A stretch of DNA of 64,000 nucleotides from Oxyruncus cristatus (GCA_013399855.1 VXAY01004719.1:2669992-2733991), one strand, 5' to 3'; numbered from the stretch's first letter, positions 35,801-48,585 are shown. The notes: generated from the sequence alone by a model not told the origin. Numbers and translations: made by a program.

Positions 35801-38800
35801 TTTTAAAAAAATGAGAGCAGGAATAGAAGTGAGAGGACTGGCTAGAAAGGGGCAGGAAGCAACCCAAAGCCAAGCTGAGACAAACAAAAGAAAATGGCCA
35901 AGAATAAATTCACCTAGGCACAGACTGAGACAGAAGAGACCATAAAAAGAGTTCTTTTCTATCTCTATTTATCCCTCTCCAGTACTGTGGAGAGTGGCTC
36001 TAAGTAGGTGACAGATGCCAGACTTAGTGTCTCCTCATCCCACCAAGCAATTCTTCCCCAGCTGCCGTCACCTTTCCGGGCCATGGCTTTGCAGGGCAGC
36101 ACCGCCCTGGACTTTCGGCTGAAACCTGCTCAGTACATACTTCGGAAAACAAACACACCCCTTCGGAGGCCTTGAGGCATCCTATCTGTCAGCTCACAGC
36201 CTGCAAAGCCCAGCCTAACTTGAGACAATGGTAGACAGTAAACCAAAAGGGCACTGAGCTTTTCCCATTACCATGAAGGGGTCTGAAAGCAGCATTATTT
36301 AACTCAACTGGCTGCTCTTAACAAAAGGCACACTGTTTCTCTGGATGCCTTCTTCTAGGAAAAGCATTTGTGTGAATGTGGGAAACTTGGACTGGCAAGG
36401 CAGTGAAGGTCAAAGTTTAGTCGTTTTTCCTCAAAACAGAAATTCAACACTTCATGGGTTTAAAAAGAGCCAACAAACTAACCCCCTTTGAATCACTCCA
36501 CTTTCACACTTTGTCCAAAACTAGGTGAGTGTCATTTGCTTGGCCCTTAAATTTGTACTTAACCTCCAGAGTTTTGGATGGATCTGGACCCAAAACAAAA
36601 GGAATCAGTCTCCAGGCCTGAATCTCCGCTCTCCTCCAGGCAGCAATACTCACTGCCACTGGCTTTTCACCAAGCTACCGTGCTCAACCACCCATGTACC
36701 TAACTAGAGATGTAGCCACTACCGTTGTTCTCCACTGCCTTAGGGTTAATAGCTTATGTCACACACCATTTCTTCCCATCTCTTATCTCCTGCTGCAGTA
36801 GGATCACTGCAAGTGGGAAGAATTCATTCATTTTAACATTATTGTTTGGGATATTTTCTTGTGGATGTTAATCAGCCAGCCTTGTCCGCACCATGGAGGA
36901 TATGCCAGTGTGCTCTCAAGCTCCCATAAGGCAGGCATGACTCGAACAGGAAGGGGTGGGGAAAAATGGAACAGGTAGAGGCTTTCTCATAGAGCATTAA
37001 AGTCTTAGGGTGCAGGATTACATTAGGTCAACATAGGCATTAAGATTCTTGCAACAAACTTGTGATTAAGACAGTTTTAATTTAACAAGGGCTAGTGCAT
37101 ACAAATATTTGAGTACTTGAATATCCCTTTCTAGTAACTGAAACTCCAAATATCCATCAGTCATGGAGCCTTGGTTAACACTGAAAGACACCAAGAGGAA
37201 GCTCTTCAGGGAGACAGACAGAGAAAATTTTCACATAGGCATAAAATTAACTAGTTCCATCACACATAATTAGGATTTGAACATTATTTTTTCAGTTCAG
37301 ATGCTGTGGTGTCTGTGAAGATAGTGTGGTTTAATCTTTTTTTTCTGGAAAGCTTGTTATTTTATTAATACTTATTTGGTAATTGATCTTGGTAATTACT
37401 GTAAAGCATGCCAAAAGGCTTTCAATGATCAGTTGCTTATGGAAAAAACTTGGAGAACTGAGACATCCTATGATCGCATTAACCCTTGTGCAGCCAGATG
37501 CAATGCTACCTGCATGCCAGGTTTGACACACCCTAATTGTAACACCGTGCATTAGGAAAAGCCCAGCTCCGTTTTGCATGCCCATCTGAAGATAATTCTC
37601 TTCACTGAGACTGATGGGCTCCTGTCAATTTATGCTATTTGTATCCATGCATTTCAAAAAAAAAGAACAAGAGAGCAGCCAGAAGGTTGTGAGGGGCTAT
37701 CTTCCCTCCCTTGGTGGGCATGGCAAATGTGTTGGCTCCCATCATTCAGGGGCCACCAGGCTTCAAAGGGCAGTGGGATGGCAGACCTCTGGGTCGGATC
37801 TGAAAGGGTCAGCTCCAGCCCTCCAGCATGCAGATAAGTAGGAGGAACCTAAGGGCACACACAAATAAGAAGCTCAACAAAATGACTAATCCATCATCAT
37901 CCAAGGTCCTGCTGGCTTCTCAGCAGGGTGCTAGTACACACTGACCATTTCTGCTTGAACTTAGACCCACAGTCAGTGGTCAATTAATTTTTATAGAATC
38001 CTCCATCTTTTTAGCACAATTCTGTCAGAAAACCCTTCAAAAAAACAATAAAAAATCTACAGCTTCTTCAAATGCAAAGACAGAGTTTGGCATTAAACCC
38101 CCAGAAATTACAATTTGAAAGCAGACACCCCATTGTGCTCTTGTGGTCACTGGCTGGGTTTTGTGAGTTTTGTCCCTAAAAAGAACAAGTTCCTTTGTCC
38201 AAATAACTCAAACAATGGAGAATACAATAAAAATAGCCAAAAGACCCCCTGCCTTGGATGTAACTCCATCCTCCTCTGAGTGCAGACCACCAGCCATTAC
38301 CCCAAGGCTATCAAGTGGGCAGGTGTGCCAGGCCAAATGGGGGAGCTCACCCTTGCCTTGCCTCTGGGAACACCAACACAATGTGTACCCTCTGCCAGCC
38401 ACCTCCTTCTGCAGGGCACTGGGCCAGGGGAGTCTGGTTGTGGGCACAGAGCAGCTCCTGCACCCACTTCCCCAAGGCAAGCCTTCCACATCTGTGTTTC
38501 TAGTATTTCCTAAGCCTCATGAGTCCACAAAATCCCAATCACTAGCCAATCTCTCATTATCTTAAAACCAAAAATCCCGTTAATGGCTTTACCTCATACT
38601 CTGCAGCTCTGGAAACCTGCCCAGCTCCCTCTTGAGTTACTTACTTCAGCTGATGAGTTTGGCAGGTTTTTCCCCCAGATCTTGGCTACCGTTCCTTGGA
38701 GAAACTGTGCCTAAACCTCTTGTTTTGTGGTTGTCTGTCCTCAAGCTTGACTCCACAGGGCATTTATTTCTGCACCCGTTCACAGGCTAAAAACTGAGCA

Positions 38801-40548
38801 GGCAATTAATCAGTGCAATGCACAGAGGCTCACAGGCACCTACAATCAATTAATGACTTCACCATGTGTTCATTAGGTAAGAAAATGTTTCCATGCATAC
38901 CCATATAATAAAATCACTGACAGTGTTTAACCTGCTTTCCTTAGCTTAATTTAAAAACTAAGCTTTATTGCAGTGGTTCTCCTATGACAAGGCTGAAAGC
39001 TTCACCCCTTGCTCCTGTGACTCCTTTAACAAATTTTAATAAAGTTCCCATTTACAAGCATCTCTTGTGCCGTTATCTGTCACGAGGTGCATGAGACAAA
39101 AGCCTGCAGAGCCAGCACCTTATTCTTTATTAATAACATTGTTAGGGTTTCATTTGGGACTCTTTTGGAGGTCAGTGAGTTTTAATGATCATCGTCATTT
39201 CCAACATCAGAAGCTGAGCAGGGGCTGCACAAAGCCGAGGCACAGCCATAGACAGCTGGTGGAAGAATGTAGCCCCAAGTTTCAAGTCAAGACACCAACC
39301 ATCTAGAAAGCAGACAGGAATGTAGGATGGGATCTCAATTACCCAAAGACATGCAATTGCACCAGATAAAACAGAATAGGTTTCTACAATTGTCTCTTGT
39401 GTTCAGGTTCAGTTCAATCATCTCTTATTAGGTGACACCTTCGGGGAGTTGCGTCCAACCAAAGTTTGCCATGATTTGCCCTTGAGGTATATCCATGGAG
39501 AGGTTTCAGCCAAGTTCAGGATGAACCCCATCAATGCCTGTTGTTTCCTCAGCTGCATTTTAAGCCAAACAGCTCAAACAGGGCACTGAAACGCTGCTTG
39601 CAGGAGCCAGGGGCAATCTACAGGTGGGTGCTCATGTCAACTGCCTCCATGGCCAATGCAAAACCCACTGACAGTGGTGACAAGGACATTGGAGACTAAG
39701 CTGTATCTCCTAAGAGAAAGAACTGGGATTTCTTTATCCCTCCTGAGACAAACCAGAAGCATTTCTCTCAAATAATTTGAACAAATTTTACATGCAGACC
39801 TTTACCCTACCACACATATCCTTAGAAGACCATTGCCCCTCTGAGCCAGGTGGGCTGAAGGACTCGAAACTTTCTTGGCCACGACTCACGGACGGTCACA
39901 GTTTCCTCTTTGTGCTGAGTTAACGGCACAAGCAGATCTGGGAGCCGTGCTCAGCGTACGCCAGCTGCTGCATAATGACGTATGAACAAAGGAAACCCGT
40001 GTTCCCAGCCCTGGCGTCTCCCAGCAGAACAGTCTCCTCTTTGTGGCTTCAAAGAGCCCAGCGCTATTTATGGCACTTCTGTTTCTGTTCTTCAGCAATT
40101 TCATGTTCATTGAAAAACAACTTTCTAATTTTGCAATGCCGCACGAAAAGCACAGGCAGGATGGGTTTGTCAGCTGGTCTTGCCTGTAAAAAAACCAGAA
40201 AAAAATAATAATTATACCACCACGTCTTCCAGCAGCAGACTCTTCCCCTCTTCCCCACCAAAGGGCTTTTTCAGCCTCTGCATTTGCAGGTGGTCAAGTA
40301 CCTCACCTCTGGCAAAACACTTCATCAAGGGAAATGGTAACATTGCGAAGGAATGCACACAGCAGGACTCACGGAAGGTCATTGTACATTTACCAGCTTG
40401 GGTTAAGCTGTGAAGCCTCACTGACCCATAAATGTGTCTGGGGGCTCATGTGAGACGACAGTGCATCTCCTGACCTTCTGGGAAGTTTGTGAGAGACATT
40501 GGTTTATATTTATGGTGAATGCAACAACAAGCTGCATGTGATTTGAAG
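29820..40548. other. Intergenic, no gene seen, essentially free of recognisable repeats
   Basis: More than 10 kb without a CR1 fragment or supported coding region. Open frames here (for example 38170-38565 and 38208-38489) are short, overlap on both strands and lack recognisable domains. Bases 38790-38870 contain closely spaced CAATTAAT motifs. A CpG-richer patch lies at about 39870-40150. Base composition of the + strand tends to C over G from about 33 kb onward. Confidence 0.65.
39870..40150. promoter_or_regulatory. CpG-enriched patch with CRE-like site (candidate regulatory element)
   Basis: By eye about 14 CpG dinucleotides occur in roughly 280 bp, for example cacggacggtca, gcgtacgcc, tgacgtat and ggcgtctcc, whereas flanking kilobases have few. 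The patch includes a TGACGTAT site resembling a CREB/bZIP half-palindrome. No gene starts here that I can support, so a role as enhancer or promoter is inference only. Confidence 0.3.
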
Positions 40549-40778
40549 CATAGGACCATAGAACAGTTTGGGTTGGAAGGGACCTTAAAGACCATCTAGT
40601 TCCAACCCCCCTGCTATGGGCAGGGACACCTTCCACTTGAGCAGGGTGCTCAAAGCCCCATCCAACCTGGCCTTGAACACTTCTAGGAATAGTACATCCA
40701 CATTCTCTGTGCATGTGTTCCAGTGCCTCACCACCCCATAGTGATGAATTTCTTCCTAATAACAAATCTAAACCATAC
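40549..40778 (-). mobile_element. CR1 LINE 3'-end fragment
   Basis: The + strand begins cataggaccatagaacagtt, followed by gggttggaagggacctta, the standard reversed CR1 3' end. It continues through caaagccccatccaacctgg and tcttcctaataacaaatcta, the CR1 3' UTR. The element is 5'-truncated, with only about 230 bp of UTR. The sequence after 40778 no longer matches clearly. Confidence 0.93.
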
Positions 40779-43700
40779 AAGTCCAAAACCAGTGTCTCAT
40801 TCTTGGGGAATATTTGAGGGGAAGGTGAAAATTGGTTCATAATGCTGCGAAAGAGCTACAAAAGGGCTACAAAAATAGCTGGAAATATCTGTGTGACTGC
40901 TACTGCTTACCATGGACATACATACCTGTCACAACATCTGCTTGGGAGGCCTAAGGTGAAATTAAAAGGCTTATTTGAAGTCCAGAATTACTCACAGTTT
41001 CTTACATCTCTGGCTAAACAGAGCTAAACTGAGAAGTTCCTACCTGATTTAAACACATTTCAGAAAGAAACCTGTCTAGATAGTGAATGCCAAGAAAGAC
41101 AGAACACAGAACACCTGGCAAAGTCATAGCCACCATGCTTAACCTGGTTATACCTGAAGAAACACTTCTTTTGTTTCAACTTCTAAGCTCCAAAATTGAA
41201 GCTCTCAATTTTTATTCAGAAGTCTGTTTGGAGACTGCATTAGATGAAAATTTCTCCTTCTTTTAAAGTGAAGCTTCCAGCCCTTCTGCTTTCAGGAAAA
41301 GTTTTAAAAATATGACACGAATCAATGAAAGGATTAAAATGTCACAATAATTTCTGATGTCTGCCCTGAAATTAGGTTTGAGACAGTTTGGAGTCTCTTT
41401 GATGTGTTTTGAATACTTGTCATAGCTTTAACTTGAGTTCTAAAAGTGTTCACATCTAAGTAAGACAGACAAAAACATAGATGACTGTTTGACCTGAGTG
41501 AATCAGATATACCATCCTGAAAGATAACATGATTTTTGGCTAAGTGTGCGTGCGTGTCCTCAGCAGTTTGCTATTTGACCTTTCCTTCTAAACAACACTT
41601 CATCAGTAGAATGGGAAGCTGCTCCCCAGGCAATTTTTTGAGCCACTTTGTCAGTATTAAATATTTAAATATCCTTTTAAAAGTCTCTCCAGATTTTAAT
41701 TTATCCACCATAAAGGGTTTGCCGCTTCTTAACTGGGCGTGTCCTCAAAGATTCCTACTTGCATGAGTCTCCTTATCACTGAGAGGTAAGTATTGGACCA
41801 CCAGATTCTAGGTGTTACAGAAGTCTTGCTGAATCACTACAAACTGGTTCTGGCTGGGGCATTTCACAGCTGGCCTGCTGGGAAGGTCTGGAGAGCTTTT
41901 TTTACCCATGTTGTGATGCCTCAAAGTCCCAGAGAGTGAATGAAGGGGCTGGAGAAAGGGCTGGAGCACTTCCGGTGGTCTGGTCAAAAATAGGGGAGGA
42001 GAAGCTTGGGGCCAAATCTGCAGGCAGTCTCATGTTTCCAAGTCCAGAAAATCATTTATATTGGACTCAGAGGATTTAAGATAATATCAGCTTTTTCCAG
42101 AAGTAATTTGGGATCTTGGGGTAAAAGAACAAGTATCTGATGTCCAAGGTTGTTAGCATGTTATTCAGGGGTCCTTGGTGACTGAGTATCAGAAGATAAA
42201 AATGAGGGGACATACTCAGCACAAAAAGCTCAGCAAAGGCAGCAAGGTATGTCATAAATTAATTTTCATATCAACTATCCAGAAAGACACAATTAGATGA
42301 ACTGTAATTGCTTAAAGTCAAACGGGTGTGCAGCAACAGGGCTAGCAAAATAAGCTACTTCTTTAGATCTCCTCTATGCAGTACATTGGACATGACCTGG
42401 TTCTCCTGGAGTATCCTTCATGTACTCTTAGCACTGTAATTAATTACATTTTCCCTCCTCTGCAGGATTTTCCATGTTTCTGGAAATAATTCCAGAGTAG
42501 GTTACATAATTTAGTCTTGTCCCACCAGCACCACCCCATTACATCAATCACAGGTCCCAGTGTGGGGCTCTCTGCAGCCTGACTCAGATAAGGGGCCAGC
42601 AGCAAAGGAACTGGTATCTTCTCACCCTGGGCACATGCACCATGGCATCTTCCTGGTCCACTTTTACCAAGTTGGCCCACACACTAAACAGGAGCAGAAT
42701 TTGGCCTGGGATGTAGAACTCTGCTTCTCAAAGTCAACATGTGTTTGGGGGTGAAAGAAACCCAAAAAAAGGCTCCAAAGGGAATCACAGCTGGGGACTG
42801 CATCCAAAAATCTCCAGTGAGTCACCTCCTTCTGGAAGAGGGATGAATTCTTGCAAGGCAAAGTCAGTCACTCCTGAATCACGCCAAAGCAACACCACTG
42901 GGATGACCAGGTTTCCCAAGCAGAACAGGTGGTCAGTGCCATGCTGGGGCATAACAGCATCCACCTGCAGCCCTGGTCCATTTTGGAGAACCCTTCCTCC
43001 CCTCCGACTCCTAAAAACAAAAAGAGGATGACAAAGAGGTGGGAAGAGGCCTAGAGTTTAAACTAGAGCAGTTTGGCTCCGCAGGAGGGATGTGGTTGCC
43101 CCCGTACCCCTCTGCAGTGAGTCAGGTGCCCGGAGGACACCCAAATTGCACCAACCCTGGCTCTTGTACACCTGCTGAGGCCAATTCCCCCAGCCACAGA
43201 GGATCCTGCCAGCCCCAACTCCTGTGATATGGAATAATTCATTGGAGCAGGGAGGAGAGTGGAGGGACGAATGGGAAGCATAAGAGGCAGGAGAGGAGAA
43301 AATAGATGGGGGGACAGTGGAAAGAGGACATCTGCCAAGAAAGCCAGAAAGCACCTACACATACTGTGTAAATAAATACTATTTTGCTGTCCCTAATTTT
43401 GACATGTGAAAATAACCCTTTTTCTGTGCCTGCAGATGGATCTGGAGGTGAATCTCAGCACCCGTGAGGGGTGCCCCCATGGGGAGCATACGCTCCCCAG
43501 CAACTCCCTTCACAATGGTAGCAAGGAGAGACCTGCAGACATCCACCCACTGCTCCTTCCCAAAACTCCTGCAGACCCAAAAGTCAAAAAGCCCCAGATA
43601 TTTGGCAACTGTAACACCCCCAAGGAAGAGGTAGAATTCCTCCCCAAGCACACCTCAAAACTCTCTATTTCCTTTCAGTGGAGCAACTTGTGCCCCTCAA

Positions 43701-46700
43701 GGTTGCAACCTTACCACATAAATAGGATCTATGGGATCTACTGTTTACAAAGAGAGAACACTTGTGTGCAAGTAGGAGGAAAAACCATCCACCCAAGTTT
43801 ATGCACCCTGGAAAAGGACCCATGTCAAGCCCATTATTTCAAACCACCATCATTTTCCTAGAACTTGTAGGGACTTGGGTTAGTTTGGTTTGCAGTTGGG
43901 GTGAGACTTCCACATGGGGTCAGGTACAGGAGCTCAGTGTCTTTTGAACGTGACTACACAACAGCCAGTAAGTCTGAGCATGATGCTGGCAGTAAGTCAC
44001 ATCAGCTTCTCGTCCGGGTGGCTGAGGTTTCACAGCACAGAATCAGCAGCTTTCTCAGCTCTGGTTAAATCACATTGTGAGATAAGGGTCTGAAGCCAAG
44101 TCTTTGTAAGCTGAAAATACTGAAAATACATCATCTGCTGCTAAAGTAGGTCTTGATTTTTATTGAGCTGACTCTCTGGTGCACATTCCTGCATCAGCTG
44201 CTTCAAATTGCATCAGGTTGAAGCATCGCACTGTTACTTGTTCACAGCTTGGACTGCAACTTTGTTTCTGAAGGACTGAGCTAACAAGCCAGGTTGATTC
44301 AATCCTGCCACACAGCAACAGACTTGTGTAAGCATTTGGGTGTTGTTTGGGCAAGTTTCCATCAAAAGTAGTTTATTTTTCCCAAAGCTTTGGCAAGGAA
44401 GTAAATACGCTAGAAGAGGCAAGACACACATGGCCTATCCATCAGCTTCTTTCCTCTGGATGAGTGACATTATTATTAACACTATAATCCACCTATCCAG
44501 CATATCTGAATGTGATTCAGGACTCATTTCTGTCAGCCCTCCTTTGATGGGTTCAAATGAAGGTACCCAACCCAGAGGGCATGAGGCTTTTAGTGGGCTT
44601 TCATTCTACCAGTCCCACCATTTCCTGAACCTCCCTTCACCTACTGCTAGATGGAGGAGGAACGGTTCACTTCAGATGGTAGAGTTTGTTAACAACAAGT
44701 TAACCCCCAAAAGGACTGGACACTGTACCAAACAACTTCAGCAAACCTTAGAAATCTGTACTGATACTTGCTTGTATCTGCAGGGAGCTTGACAGCAGAG
44801 GGTAGCTGTAGGGCCCCGAAACAGCAGTGGTTTTGCTCTCTCTGGGGAAAACCCAGCATCCTGGGGGTCTTCTGTTCACACAGTCCAGGTGACAGAAGCA
44901 AAGTCCCATGGGGGTTGCAAACAGAAACAGCAGAGAAATACGGACCTGATGAACATGTATACATGCACATATCACATAAATAAATATATACTTTTTTCTG
45001 ATTCTCCCTGGGATTCATGAAATTAGAAGGCATCACAATAGGCTCTACATATAGGCTAGCAAATTACTCTCCGCATAAACTGGGCTGTCTGGAGATTTTA
45101 CATCTTTTTTTCTATTAGGAACAGGAGACTCTTGTTATGCTGGCACTAAGATGAGATGAAGGCATCAGTTTCCATGCAACTCCCTATGATATCAGTCTGA
45201 TTATGGGGCAAAATGAAAGTTCAACAACACAGGAGTTGGAGAAAAGCCAAAAAATGAGCAAAATGAGAGGCTGAGCCCTTCTCTGAGCAAAGCTAAGAGG
45301 GGTTATTTATCCTGCCTGCTCCCTTTAGCATGGTTGGTTTGCAACCACACATTGCTACCATACAGTAGTGTTCCTTCTCGAGAAAATAATGTACATTTGC
45401 AAGGCTGGCAGGTCTGTCATCTTGCCATTTGGCTCTCACAAGAACCAGGAAAAATTATTTATCTTGAAGGTATTTATTACTTTCAAAAGATACAGCAGAA
45501 TTGGGTTGGCTTTAAGAAATGGTCTGTAAACTGTAGAGGAAACATTCAAAACTATGAGTGATTTAACAGACACATATTGCAAATGCATTTTTATGTACAT
45601 ATATATAGCAGGAATTACACTTTTGTGATCCCAGTTTCCAGTCTGTTAGCACAGTATTGCATGCAGACACACCAGCTTGTGTAACTCTGCCTCTGAAAGC
45701 TCTTCAGAGAACTCTGTTGTATGTCAGAAGCTGAGAAAGCAAACCATCACAGCCTGGCACCCTTAAAACCCCTGCTTCTGCAGCTTCACCTCTGCTATTG
45801 AGTTCTCCTTTTTCGGGCCTAGCTTTTATGTATATGCATATCCATGCATGCCAAATCCCAAGGGGAGGAGGGACTGCCTCAATTCAGAGTCTGTTTCCCA
45901 TTTTGGGTATGTCCTTCACCACACAAAGTGCTCACCCCTGGGCGGAAAGGGAGAAGAAGCCTGAGAAATAAGAGCCGCCTGAAAATTTTTCAGTCGGAAG
46001 TATGGACGGGTCATTACAGGGAAATAGTTTGAAACAGAGGCACTCTGAAAGTGAAAATTCCTTGCATAAAAAAACGTAGCTAAAGAGAGGTTCCCGGAAA
46101 TGCTTGAGTGGTTTTATTCTCCCTCCTCTGCATTTCATGAGGTGCTAACGATAGCATGTCACAAGATAAGCACAGGCGCTGAGCTGTCCTATTGTATTTT
46201 GAGCATCAGCCAATAGACAGAACTAATTTAAAACACCTTTTTTTTTTTTTTTTTAATGTCACGCTTTTGTTACATGAGCGTCAAGGGACATTTCAAAACA
46301 AAGATGGTATTCAAAATGCATAGAGAAGTCTGCCTTTTTGGCTTCGTAATATGAAATTCATTTTTAGTCAAAAAGAAGCCAGTTTTCGAAAGGTCACTGG
46401 GAAAGCACAACTGGCAGATGCTGAGGTTAGCTAAATGGCTCCTTCTTATTCAACTACTCAGTCATGAGGGCTAGGGTAGAGTGGCAGATGGTCCAGCCAT
46501 CACTGTGAGAAAAGACTGTTTTAGTCTTAAAAAGGAGTCCATAGATGCCAGAAACTAATGTGTCATTTTAAAGAAACACTCAAAGCAATCTGACATTTTA
46601 AATATTTAAATATTTTCCAGTCAAGATTGCCCACTGTTTGGGTGCTTGTTCTCTTCCCCTCCACCTCCATCCATGATAGGGATAAATAAAGTAGCACATA

Positions 46701-46861
46701 CACCCAGGGCCCATTCTCTGAAGTTAAACCATTTAATCACAAAGAAAAGAAAAAACCCAACAACAGATATCAAATTCAATAAACTATGTGTCAGTGCTCT
46801 TAATGGTAGAAATCCATGTAGGAGAAAATCCTCCCAAAAATGAAGACTGAGCTGCTGATAA
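40779..46861. other. Intergenic, no gene seen
   Basis: Contains several C-rich open frames (43406-43861 +, 44340-44792 +, 44689-45036 -) with no recognisable domain, start context or splice structure. A run of 17 T lies at 46238-46254. No mobile element is recognised here. Confidence 0.65.
46238..46254. repeat. Poly-T run, 17 bp
   Basis: Seventeen consecutive T on the + strand. It could be the poly(A) of an old reverse-oriented retrocopy, but no retrocopy body is recognised to the right of it (at higher coordinates). Confidence 0.9.
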
Positions 46862-47217
46862 TGTTGGAATTCTTTTTTGTAAGGGTTACGTGAAACAAAG
46901 AGCCCATTTGGTCCTCCCTGGACCTGCTGGCCATGCTGATTTTGATGCAGTCCGGGATGTGGTTGGATTTCTGGACTAGGAGAGCACTTTGCTGGCTCTC
47001 GTTGAGCTTCTTGTCCACCAACACCCCCAAATCCTTCTTCTCAGGGTTGCTCTCAATCCTTTCTCTGCCCAACCTGTATTTGTTCTTGGGATTGCCCTGA
47101 CCCAGGTGCAGCATCTTACACTTGGCTTTGTTGAACTTCATGGGATTCACATAGGCCCAGGTATTGAGCCTGTCAAGGCACCTCTGGGTGGCATTCCTTC
47201 CCTCCAGCGTGTCATGA
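46862..47217 (-). mobile_element. Older CR1 LINE reverse-transcriptase fragment
   Basis: On the - strand this is open from [16 protein letters not shown] through M-K-F-N-K-A-K-C-K-M-L-H-L-G, D-L-G-V-L-V-D-K-K-L-N and M-A-S-R-S-R-E-D. These are hallmarks of the CR1 ORF2 region after the FADD motif. The left boundary is uncertain (46862-46905). The element has neither its 5' nor its 3' end. It meets the next CR1 head to head at about 47218, and its sequence differs enough to belong to another CR1 subfamily. Confidence 0.88.
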
Positions 47218-48398
47218 GGGGAAGGCTGTGGATGTGGTCTATCTGGACTTCAGCAAAGCCTTCGACACCGTCTCCCACAGCATTCTCCTGAAAAAACTGG
47301 CAGCCCAGGGCTTGGACAGGGGCACTCTGTGCTGGGTTAGGAACTGGCTGGAGGGCCGGGCCCAGAGAGTGGTGGTGAACGGGGCTGCATCCAGTTGGCG
47401 GCCGGTCACTGGTGGTGTCCCCCAGGGATCAGTGTTGGGCCCAGTTCTGTTTAATATATTTATTGATGATTTAGATGAAGGGATAGAGTGCACCATTAGT
47501 AAATTTGCAGATGACACCAAGCTGGGGGGGAGTGTTGATTTGCTGGAAGGCAGGAGGGCTCTGCAGAGGGACCTGGACAAGCTGGAGAGATGGTCTGATT
47601 CCAGTAGGATGAGGTTCAACAAGGCCAAGTGCCGAGTCCTGCACTTCGGCCACAACAACCCCCTGCAGCTCTACAGGCTGGGGACAGAGTGGCTGGAAAG
47701 CAGCCAGGTAGAAAGGGATCTGGGGGTGCTGATTGACAGGAAGCTGAACATGAGCCAGCAGTGTGCCCAGGTGGCCAAGAAGGCCAATGGCATCCTGGCC
47801 TGGATCAGGAACAGTGTGGCCAGCAGGAACAGGGAGGTGATTCTGCCCCTGTACTCGGCGCTGGTGAGGCCACACCTGGAGTGCTGTGTCCAGTTCTGGG
47901 CCCCTCAGTTCAGGAGGGATATTGAGGTGCTGGAGCAGGTGCAGAGGAGAGCAACGAGGCTGGTGAAGGGACTTGAGCACAAGTCCTATGAGGAGAGGCT
48001 GAAGGAGCTGGGGTTGTTTAGCCTGGAGAAGAGAAGACTCAGGGGAGACCTCATCGCTCTCTACAGCTATCTGAAAGGAGGTTGTAGCCAGGTGGGGGTT
48101 GGTCTCTTCTCCCAGGCAACCAGCAGTAAGACAAGAGGGCATGGCCTTAAGCTGTGCCAGGGGAGGTTTAGGTTAGATATCAGAAAGAAATTCTTTACAG
48201 AGAGAGTAATCAGCCATTGGAATGGGCTGCCCAGGGAAGTGGTGGATTCTCCCTCCCTGGAGGTTTTCAAGATGAGGCTGGACGTGGCACTTAATGCCAT
48301 AGTCTAGTAACTGCAGTGGTGTTGGATCAAGGGTTGGACTTGATGATCTCCGAGGTCCTTTCCAACCCGTCTGATTCTATGATTCTATGATTCTATGA
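47218..48398 (+). mobile_element. CR1 LINE, 5'-truncated, well preserved
   Basis: The element begins inside the reverse-transcriptase domain ([10 protein letters not shown]), carries the rest of ORF2 uninterrupted to 48307, then a short 3' UTR (gttggacttgatgatctccg, aggtcctttccaaccc). It ends in repeated ATTCTATG units at about 48372-48398, the diagnostic CR1 3' terminus. No flanking duplication is evident, as is normal for CR1. Confidence 0.97.
47228..48307 (+). CDS. CR1 ORF2 C-terminal part (reverse transcriptase), truncated
   Basis: This is 359 uninterrupted codons from a CR1 non-LTR retrotransposon polyprotein. Counting from the internal Met, palm motif A is [11 protein letters not shown] (5-15), motif B is [11 protein letters not shown] (62-72) and the catalytic F-A-D-D is 93-96. 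The thumb and C-terminal region includes [16 protein letters not shown] and L-G-L-F-S-L-E-K. The endonuclease domain and the first RT motifs are missing through 5' truncation, so the copy cannot mobilise itself. The chosen start is only an internal Met, and the frame is open a few codons further up to the junction. Confidence 0.95.
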   Translation: MDVVYLDFSKAFDTVSHSILLKKLAAQGLDRGTLCWVRNWLEGRAQRVVVNGAASSWRPVTGGVPQGSVLGPVLFNIFIDDLDEGIECTISKFADDTKLGGSVDLLEGRRALQRDLDKLERWSDSSRMRFNKAKCRVLHFGHNNPLQLYRLGTEWLESSQVERDLGVLIDRKLNMSQQCAQVAKKANGILAWIRNSVASRNREVILPLYSALVRPHLECCVQFWAPQFRRDIEVLEQVQRRATRLVKGLEHKSYEERLKELGLFSLEKRRLRGDLIALYSYLKGGCSQVGVGLFSQATSSKTRGHGLKLCQGRFRLDIRKKFFTERVISHWNGLPREVVDSPSLEVFKMRLDVALNAIV

Positions 48399-48573
48399 TA
48401 TGGAATCAGAGGGGAGTCAGCATGTCTACACTCATTATAAAGCCAGGGTTATGTGTCACAAAAATAATATTTTTCTGGCTGGCTGCCAAATTCTGCTACC
48501 CAGAAACATAAAAACTGTGTTCAGTGAAGATGAGGGGATTCTCATATCAAACATGAGCAAATCACTAGAAAGT

Positions 48574-48585
48574 ATTATTTAATTT
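48574..48585. repeat. Left target-site duplication of RTE-like insertion
   Basis: ATTATTTAATTT, repeated exactly at 49208-49219. The two copies bracket the LINE fragment and differ only in the number of T directly after them. Confidence 0.8.

Noticed and set aside
40418..40840. - strand open frame of 140 codons
   Set aside because: It runs through the CR1 3' UTR fragment and flanking DNA. CR1 3' UTR is non-coding.
43406..43861. + strand open frame of 151 codons
   Set aside because: No recognisable domain, no conserved residues and no splice partners. C-rich sequence with few stops explains it.
44340..44792. + strand open frame of 150 codons
   Set aside because: Low-information chance frame in intergenic DNA with no family resemblance.
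46238..46254. Processed pseudogene marked by the 17-T run
   Set aside because: No gene-like body or target-site duplication could be recognised next to the run.
47239..47658. - strand open frame of 139 codons
   Set aside because: Another antisense shadow of the same CR1 ORF2.
47471..48142. Long - strand open frame of 223 codons
   Set aside because: It is the antisense of the CR1 reverse-transcriptase frame and shows no protein features of its own.
46862..48398. Single CR1 insertion with 5' inversion (twin priming)
   Set aside because: The reversed part and the forward part overlap over the same RT region and differ strongly in sequence. A single inverted insertion does not predict this.
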